Source: Cupriavidus basilensis (GTDB taxonomy: Bacteria > Pseudomonadota > Gammaproteobacteria > Burkholderiales > Burkholderiaceae). From it: 38,175 nt of DNA. The notes beneath the pieces are model-generated. The model did no database searches and was not told where the DNA came from. It saw only the letters and a program-made list of their open reading frames with translations. Both the position numbers and the translations under genes were made by a program. This document shows, one piece after another, positions 33,891 through 38,175 of this stretch. Location of the stretch: assembly GCF_029335485.1 (NCBI RefSeq), contig NZ_JARJLM010000525.1, positions 1 to 38,175 on the forward strand, in the 5' to 3' direction. Positions within the stretch are counted from its first letter, which is position 1; every line of letters starts with the position of its first letter.

Positions 33891-34207
33891 GACCCTGGCC
33901 CCATACAAGAAACACGTTGAGTGCGACAACCATCGAGACGGCCCGCCGCGCACCTGGCATGTCGAGCCAATGCCGGACGGAGGCAGTTTTTTGTGCCGCT
34001 GGTGGATGTCGGCTGCGGTCGCCTCGAATGCGACATTCTGACGAAAGATCGAGATTCGTTGACTACGCGCTGATTCGATTCTGCCATAAACTGTACGCAA
34101 ATTCAGAAGGGCCCGGCGGTGCATCAAAAGGGGAGCTGTTCGGGCTAATGACAAGACCGGGCGGCGCTGTATCGATATGGCCCCGCTATTTGCACGGGAA
34201 CCTCTAC
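33891..34207. other. Divergent intergenic region, AraC / beta-lactamase-like
   Basis: These 317 bases carry no gene that I accept, although the frames of both neighbours stay open some way into it. It should contain both promoters and the AraC-type binding sites. AT-rich patches near 34060-34105 are promoter-like. I found no clear inverted operator by eye. Confidence 0.5.
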
Positions 34208-35230
34208 ATGACCTCGTTTCAACCTGCCCGGCGACGCACGCTCAAGCTTGCCGCAACGTCCCTGGCACTGCCCGCGCTTGCGGCCTACGGCGCAAACGCT
34301 GAAGCGGCCAGCCCCGCCAATGTAGAGGCCGCGATCGGACGTTTTGCTGCGTTGGCACCCGATACCGCCAATTGTCTGGTGCGGGCCGATCCATCAAGTA
34401 CGGCCGCCCCGGCGTGGTCCGCCGGCTATTACCCGGATCGGCAGCTGTTCGTTGGCAGCGCGGTCAAGACCTACATCCTCGCGCAATTCCTGCGCGACGT
34501 GGAAGCAGGGCTCGGCGGCTTGACCGAAGACCGGGCCTGCGAAATCAGCGACGCCTACCGCTCGCCGGGAAGCCCGGTGTTCCTGGGACTGTCCGGCAAG
34601 ACGTCGTACCGCAGCGCCCTGGAGGCGATGATCACGCATAGCGACAACACCGCCACGGATGTCGCACTCGCCGTGGCTGGCCCGGACCGCGTGCGCGCGC
34701 TGATCGCCGAGGCTGGGCTGCACCAGACGCGCATTCCCGATTCAACACGCAAGCTGTTTTCGTACCTTGCCGGGGCGGAACCAGGTGTCGACCTCGGGTG
34801 GGAAGGCATGGTCAGGCTGGGCAACAACGAGAATCTCGGGCTCACGTCGCGCGCCGACGTCATCAACGACAAGCAGGCAATGCTGAGCACAGCCTCCGAG
34901 ATGGTGAGTTGGTACCGACAGTCCATGTCGGGAAAATTCTTCCGCCAACCCGCGACCCTGGCAGAGTACAAGCGCATCCATGCGATGGCGGACGCAGTGT
35001 GGATGGCTGTTCCGGCGCGCGTGCAAGGCTTTGGCAAGGGCGGGAGCATCGATTGGGAAAGCTTCCACTGTCTGTGCTTTGCCGGTCAGATGTTGGCCGG
35101 CGCCGTGCCCGTGACATTCTGCCTGACGCTGAACTGGACCGGCGGAGCATTGAGTACAGAACGCACCGGCGAATTCATTGCCGCCGCAGCCGACGTCCTG
35201 CGCGAAGCGGCCACGGCCGCCAAGGGCTGA
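34208..35230 (+). CDS. Class A beta-lactamase-like serine hydrolase
   Basis: The 340-residue product has a twin-arginine-like export signal (RRRTLKLAATSLALPALAA, residues 8-26). A penicillin-binding/serine beta-lactamase fold of the Beta-lactamase2 type follows. The three active-site elements are visible: S84-A-V-K87 (SxxK), S145-D146-N147 (SDN loop) and K277-G-G279 (KTG-like). The omega-loop glutamate of class A enzymes is not obvious by eye, so hydrolysis of beta-lactams is uncertain and a peptidase or other acyl-enzyme role is possible. ATG 34208 is chosen because it starts the Tat-like signal; longer frames reach back to 33917 without resemblance. The divergent AraC regulator suggests inducible expression. 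Confidence 0.82.
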   Translation: MTSFQPARRRTLKLAATSLALPALAAYGANAEAASPANVEAAIGRFAALAPDTANCLVRADPSSTAAPAWSAGYYPDRQLFVGSAVKTYILAQFLRDVEAGLGGLTEDRACEISDAYRSPGSPVFLGLSGKTSYRSALEAMITHSDNTATDVALAVAGPDRVRALIAEAGLHQTRIPDSTRKLFSYLAGAEPGVDLGWEGMVRLGNNENLGLTSRADVINDKQAMLSTASEMVSWYRQSMSGKFFRQPATLAEYKRIHAMADAVWMAVPARVQGFGKGGSIDWESFHCLCFAGQMLAGAVPVTFCLTLNWTGGALSTERTGEFIAAAADVLREAATAAKG

Positions 35231-35493
35231 CCGCTAGCCCGCTGCCAATGGGGTCTTTGGATGCCGGCTTCTGCTGTGAAGGCGGGGCACGCAGCTTCGA
35301 CACCGGTGCTAGATGTGTGGACGCCATTCGGGAGTGACATGAGGGCGGCGGTTCAGCCACGATTGAAGGTGGGGCCCAGCCCGTGAGCATGATCGCAACA
35401 AACGACCGGAATCCCGGAACGGGTGCATCGGTTGGTTTTGACGCGCCTTCCTTCTCGGTAATGCTTTTAGAAAATTCCTAATGGGGTATCGTC

Positions 35494-36234
35494 ATGTCAA
35501 GCGCCAGAACGAGAATATGGGATTCCAGTTCGCCACTGCGTCGCCGCCTCTCTCGGGAGGATCGGCATTGCCGGCTTCTGGACGTCTCATGGAGGCTGGT
35601 GCGAGAGGAGGACACTGACGTTTTGACGCTAGGACGGCTCGCAGAGCAGGTCGGCGTTACAAAACCCGTTGTTTGCGGCCATTTTGGCAGGCGGAACGGG
35701 CTGCTCGCAGAGCACTATGTCGACTGCGTGCTTCTCCAGGGCCACGCAATACCCGGCGTGATCGCGGCGCTGACTGGTTCAACAGAACTCGAAAAGATCA
35801 AACGAAAGTATCAGGCGACGCTCATCGTGAAGTGCCGGATCGGTCTGGCGCACGTCGAAATCCGAAGCGGCAGTCCTGGGCCCGGCGCTTTGGGCAAGCC
35901 AACAGACTTGGGCGGACACGGCTGCAGTCATCGCACCGTTTTCAGTTCATTCGCCAGAGGTGGCGCTATTGCTTCAGCTGGCCATTTGGCGATGCTCGGC
36001 GCGGCCGAGGTCCTTTCCCATGCCACCGCGAACGGAGAAAGCACACCCGCGCAGGCACAGAACGAACTCTTCGAAGAAATTGTCGCGATGGTCGAGAGAA
36101 GTGCCCGCGATGGTGCTTATCGTTTCGCAGAAGCTAGCGAGCTGAACGATCAGAGCGTTGGTTGGCCCATTTTCGATTGCAGCGCGCGCAAACCGCCAGA
36201 CCGTGCGTTCAGCGTTTTGATTAGGGGGCGGGTG
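35494..36234 (+). pseudogene. TetR-like regulator, internally rearranged, no stop codon
   Basis: From ATG 35494 (GGGG seven bases before it) the frame shows a TetR helix-turn-helix at about residues 25-75 (DVLTLGRLAEQVGVTKPVVC, GHFGRRNGLLAEHY). The second helix end is altered: family members usually have VVYxHF where this reads VVCGHF. Immediately after GLLAEHY the text jumps to VDCVLLQGHAIPGVIAALTG, a segment normally ~25 residues further on, so an internal deletion is likely. The tail (GHLAMLGAAEVLSHATANGE, ELFEEIVAMVERSA) is recognisable TetR C-terminus. The expected stop codon is absent and the frame runs on, without any stop, into the autotransporter-like gene at 36235. I regard it as a damaged regulator, with a translated fusion as the alternative. 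Confidence 0.65.
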
Positions 36235-38175
36235 ATGAGCGCTGCGAAATCAAAGGCGCACGGCGCGGCGTGCGACGAGGATGCGGAGCAAACGCTGGCG
36301 ATAGCCGGCGCGACTTTGCCGCCACCAGGACGCGGACGCAGTCGCGCGGCGTATCTGGCGGCGACGTCGCTTGGGACGCTGGCGCTTCAGAGCGGTTATG
36401 TTGCGGCTTTCGAATGCAAGTCAGTCTCCCAAATTCCTTATGTCCTCGATTGTTCCGGCCCCGACGGTCAATACGCTTATAGCGACTCCAATGGCTCGCC
36501 TGGAACGGCAAGCCTGGGAGGGGATTTCACTCTGCCGAACAGTATTAGCGGAAGTGCACAGGACAGCTACGACAACGCAGTGTCTATCAACGCGAGAGGC
36601 GGAAACGGCGGAAACGGAGAGAATTTTCAGACCAGCCGAAATCATTGGGGGGGCTATGGAGGTGCCGGCGGCGGGCTCACCCTCAACGCTGCCGGAATCA
36701 GCATCCAGAATCTTGGCGGGAACGGCATTACTCTGGACGGTTCGGGCGGCAACGGAGGCCTTTACGGCTTTGGTCCCTCTGATTTTGTCAATGGCGCCTA
36801 CGGCCAGGGCGGCGTAAGCAACGGCGTCACAGTCAATTTTAACAATGTGTCGATCACCGCCGGCGGTTCGTATGCGGTAGCGATCGCCGCAAATGGAGGA
36901 TATGGCGCCTCCGCCGCGGAAAGAGGCTTAGGCGCCAACCCCACGGGTGTAGGGGGCGGCTGGGCCGGGCCGATTGTGGCCACGATGTCGGGAAACGTCA
37001 CTAACCTGAAGGGTGCGGGCCTGGTTCTGCAGGCGCGGGGCGGCGGCGGCGGCCCTGGCACCGGTAACGGCTCCCACCCATCAGGAAACGGCGGTGCCGG
37101 GGGGGCGATTAGTCTGGATTACCAGGCCGGCGCCATCACGGCCCTGCAATCCGGCGTCCACGCGTTCAGTAAGGGGGGCAAAGGCGGGAGCGCGGATTCA
37201 GGGTATCAAACGCCGGGCGGCAACGGCGGCAACGGCGGCGACGTCTCGATCACGATCGGCAGCGGCGCTTCGATTTCCACGAGCAGCTCGACGTTCAACA
37301 TTTACGATTATTTCCAGACAGCGGATGGCATTTTGGCGCTGAGTCAGGGCGGATCTGGCGGCGACGGTGGAAGCAGCGGAATCCTCAATCCCAATACAGG
37401 CAAGCCAGGTGGCAACGGAGGCAACGGTGGCTCCGTTACGATTTCGAACTATGGCTCCATAACCACAACAGGCGCGGCAGCCCAGGGTATCGCCGGCATA
37501 TCCGAGGGCGGCACGGGCGGCAAAGGCGGAGACGATTCCGGCATCATCTACTCAGGCGGCGGTAAGGGCGGCAAAGGCGGCAGGGAAGGCGATGTCCAGC
37601 TTCATAACTATGGAACCATCACCACCCGAGGCGTCGGTGCGTCCGGACTCCTGAGCCACAGTCTTGGCGGCGGCGGCGCTGGCGGCGGAAACGCGGCCGG
37701 CGGCATCTCGGTCGGCGGCGGCGGCGGCAACGGCGGCGATGGTGGCAGCGTCGCGGCGACCAATGCCGGGTCGATTATCACGTATGGCGACCATAGCCAG
37801 GGTATCGACGCACTCAGCGTCGGCGGCGGCGGCGGCAATGGCGGCGTCGCCAATGGTCACTTCTTTGGTCCTTCCCTCGTCGGCGTGAGCATCGGCGGCG
37901 TCGGCGGGGAAGGCGGGACCGGCGGCGGCGTTACCGTGAAAAATGTGGGTGGAACTATCGCGACCGGAGGCGTGAACGCCGGCGGAATCGTCGCGCAGAG
38001 CATTGGCGGCGGCGGCGGCAGCGGCGGCGCGTCGAATCTGATCGCGGGCAGCCTCGGGATCAATGTCGCCGTGAACATTGGCGGCAACGGCGGAGGCGGC
38101 GGCAATGGCGGGCACGTTGCGGTCCTTGGTGGACACAAAATCACGACGACTGGATCGAACAGCGTTGGCCTGAGC
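36235..38175 (+). CDS. Glycine-rich autotransporter-like adhesin, 3' end outside window
   Basis: The frame is open to the window edge (647 codons). ATG 36235 is preceded by GGGGG eight bases upstream. A long polar N-terminal extension (~35 residues) precedes a hydrophobic export segment at about 38-58 (AAYLAATSLGTLALQSGYVA), the extended layout seen in large autotransporters. The passenger is built of loosely periodic repeats ending in GGxGGxGG runs. Landmarks such as GILALSQGGSGGDGG (about 37331), GIAGISEGGTGGKGG (37489), GLLSHSLGGGGAGGG (37641), GIDALSVGGGGGNGG (37803) and GIVAQSIGGGGGSGG (37984) recur every 50-60 codons, as in beta-helical passengers. A C-terminal barrel should lie beyond the window. 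The same frame is continuous with the TetR-like sequence upstream. Confidence 0.82.
   Translation, partial: MSAAKSKAHGAACDEDAEQTLAIAGATLPPPGRGRSRAAYLAATSLGTLALQSGYVAAFECKSVSQIPYVLDCSGPDGQYAYSDSNGSPGTASLGGDFTLPNSISGSAQDSYDNAVSINARGGNGGNGENFQTSRNHWGGYGGAGGGLTLNAAGISIQNLGGNGITLDGSGGNGGLYGFGPSDFVNGAYGQGGVSNGVTVNFNNVSITAGGSYAVAIAANGGYGASAAERGLGANPTGVGGGWAGPIVATMSGNVTNLKGAGLVLQARGGGGGPGTGNGSHPSGNGGAGGAISLDYQAGAITALQSGVHAFSKGGKGGSADSGYQTPGGNGGNGGDVSITIGSGASISTSSSTFNIYDYFQTADGILALSQGGSGGDGGSSGILNPNTGKPGGNGGNGGSVTISNYGSITTTGAAAQGIAGISEGGTGGKGGDDSGIIYSGGGKGGKGGREGDVQLHNYGTITTRGVGASGLLSHSLGGGGAGGGNAAGGISVGGGGGNGGDGGSVAATNAGSIITYGDHSQGIDALSVGGGGGNGGVANGHFFGPSLVGVSIGGVGGEGGTGGGVTVKNVGGTIATGGVNAGGIVAQSIGGGGGSGGASNLIAGSLGINVAVNIGGNGGGGGNGGHVAVLGGHKITTTGSNSVGLS

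Noticed and set aside
35673-36137. 154-codon arginine-rich plus-strand frame over the TetR-like region
   Set aside because: The other frame carries recognisable TetR text; this one is a shifted by-product.
37552-38136. Alanine-rich minus-strand frame of 194 codons at the right edge
   Set aside because: It is the reverse image of the glycine-rich repeat codons (GGC/GCC) of the autotransporter-like gene and has no domain features.
37000-38170. GGC-rich repeats as a possible CRISPR or tandem DNA repeat
   Set aside because: The repeats vary in length and sequence and keep the reading frame; they encode protein repeats rather than spacers and direct repeats.

Overview
The window is GC-rich (visibly above 60 %). 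Its gene content points to a betaproteobacterium of the order Burkholderiales: Burkholderiales-type H-NS proteins ending in a TWTGRGRxPxWL motif, a Bug/TctC periplasmic binding protein, several LysR regulators and a giant two-partner-secretion exoprotein. I cannot name genus or species from sequence alone.

Layout. Positions 1-7.6 kb are a decayed accessory zone: a YhcG/DUF1016 nuclease, an IS3 OrfA fragment, an intact H-NS gene, an orphan antitoxin beside a deleted PIN toxin, and abutting 3' or 5' fragments of a LysR regulator, a DUF3363-type relaxase, a tyrosine integrase and a frameshifted H-NS gene. Positions 7.6-24.0 kb hold the centrepiece: a barrel-less STN/TonB_C signalling protein, a FecI-type ECF sigma factor, a FecR-like anti-sigma factor, a 12.8-kb uninterrupted gene for a filamentous-haemagglutinin-like exoprotein (4,282 residues from the chosen start), and a second FecI-type sigma factor. 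Two near-identical promoter-like blocks (A-tract, TAGTTGAGGGTTTTG, exactly 10 bp, TTCGTCTT) precede the anti-sigma gene and the exoprotein gene. The arrangement recalls the Pseudomonas aeruginosa PUMA3 (VreA-VreI-VreR) system, which controls the exoprotein PdtA, but no TpsB outer-membrane transporter is visible here.

Positions 24.0-31.9 kb hold a second H-NS scar, a PQ-loop-like scar, a small metabolic cluster (methyltransferase and Bug protein, divergent LysR), a LysR/cupin divergent pair, and then scars of a pRiA4b-ORF3-like gene, an integrase with an in-frame amber stop and a third H-NS copy. The same integrase-3'-end/H-NS pair occurs near 6.3 kb and near 31.5 kb, so the 6-32 kb block looks like an island bracketed by related element ends. 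Positions 32-38 kb hold an IS4-like scar, a Pmp3/YqaE pseudogene, an AraC regulator divergent from a class A beta-lactamase-like hydrolase, and a TetR-like reading frame that continues without a stop into a glycine-rich autotransporter-like gene cut by the window end.

How it fits together. The likely working unit is the sigma/anti-sigma circuit that would switch on a giant surface or secreted protein. Sigma-dependent transcription of the anti-sigma gene would give negative feedback. The contrast between a perfectly open 12.8-kb gene and dozens of frame-damaged neighbours suggests that the exoprotein locus is under selection and that the frameshifts are real rather than sequencing noise.
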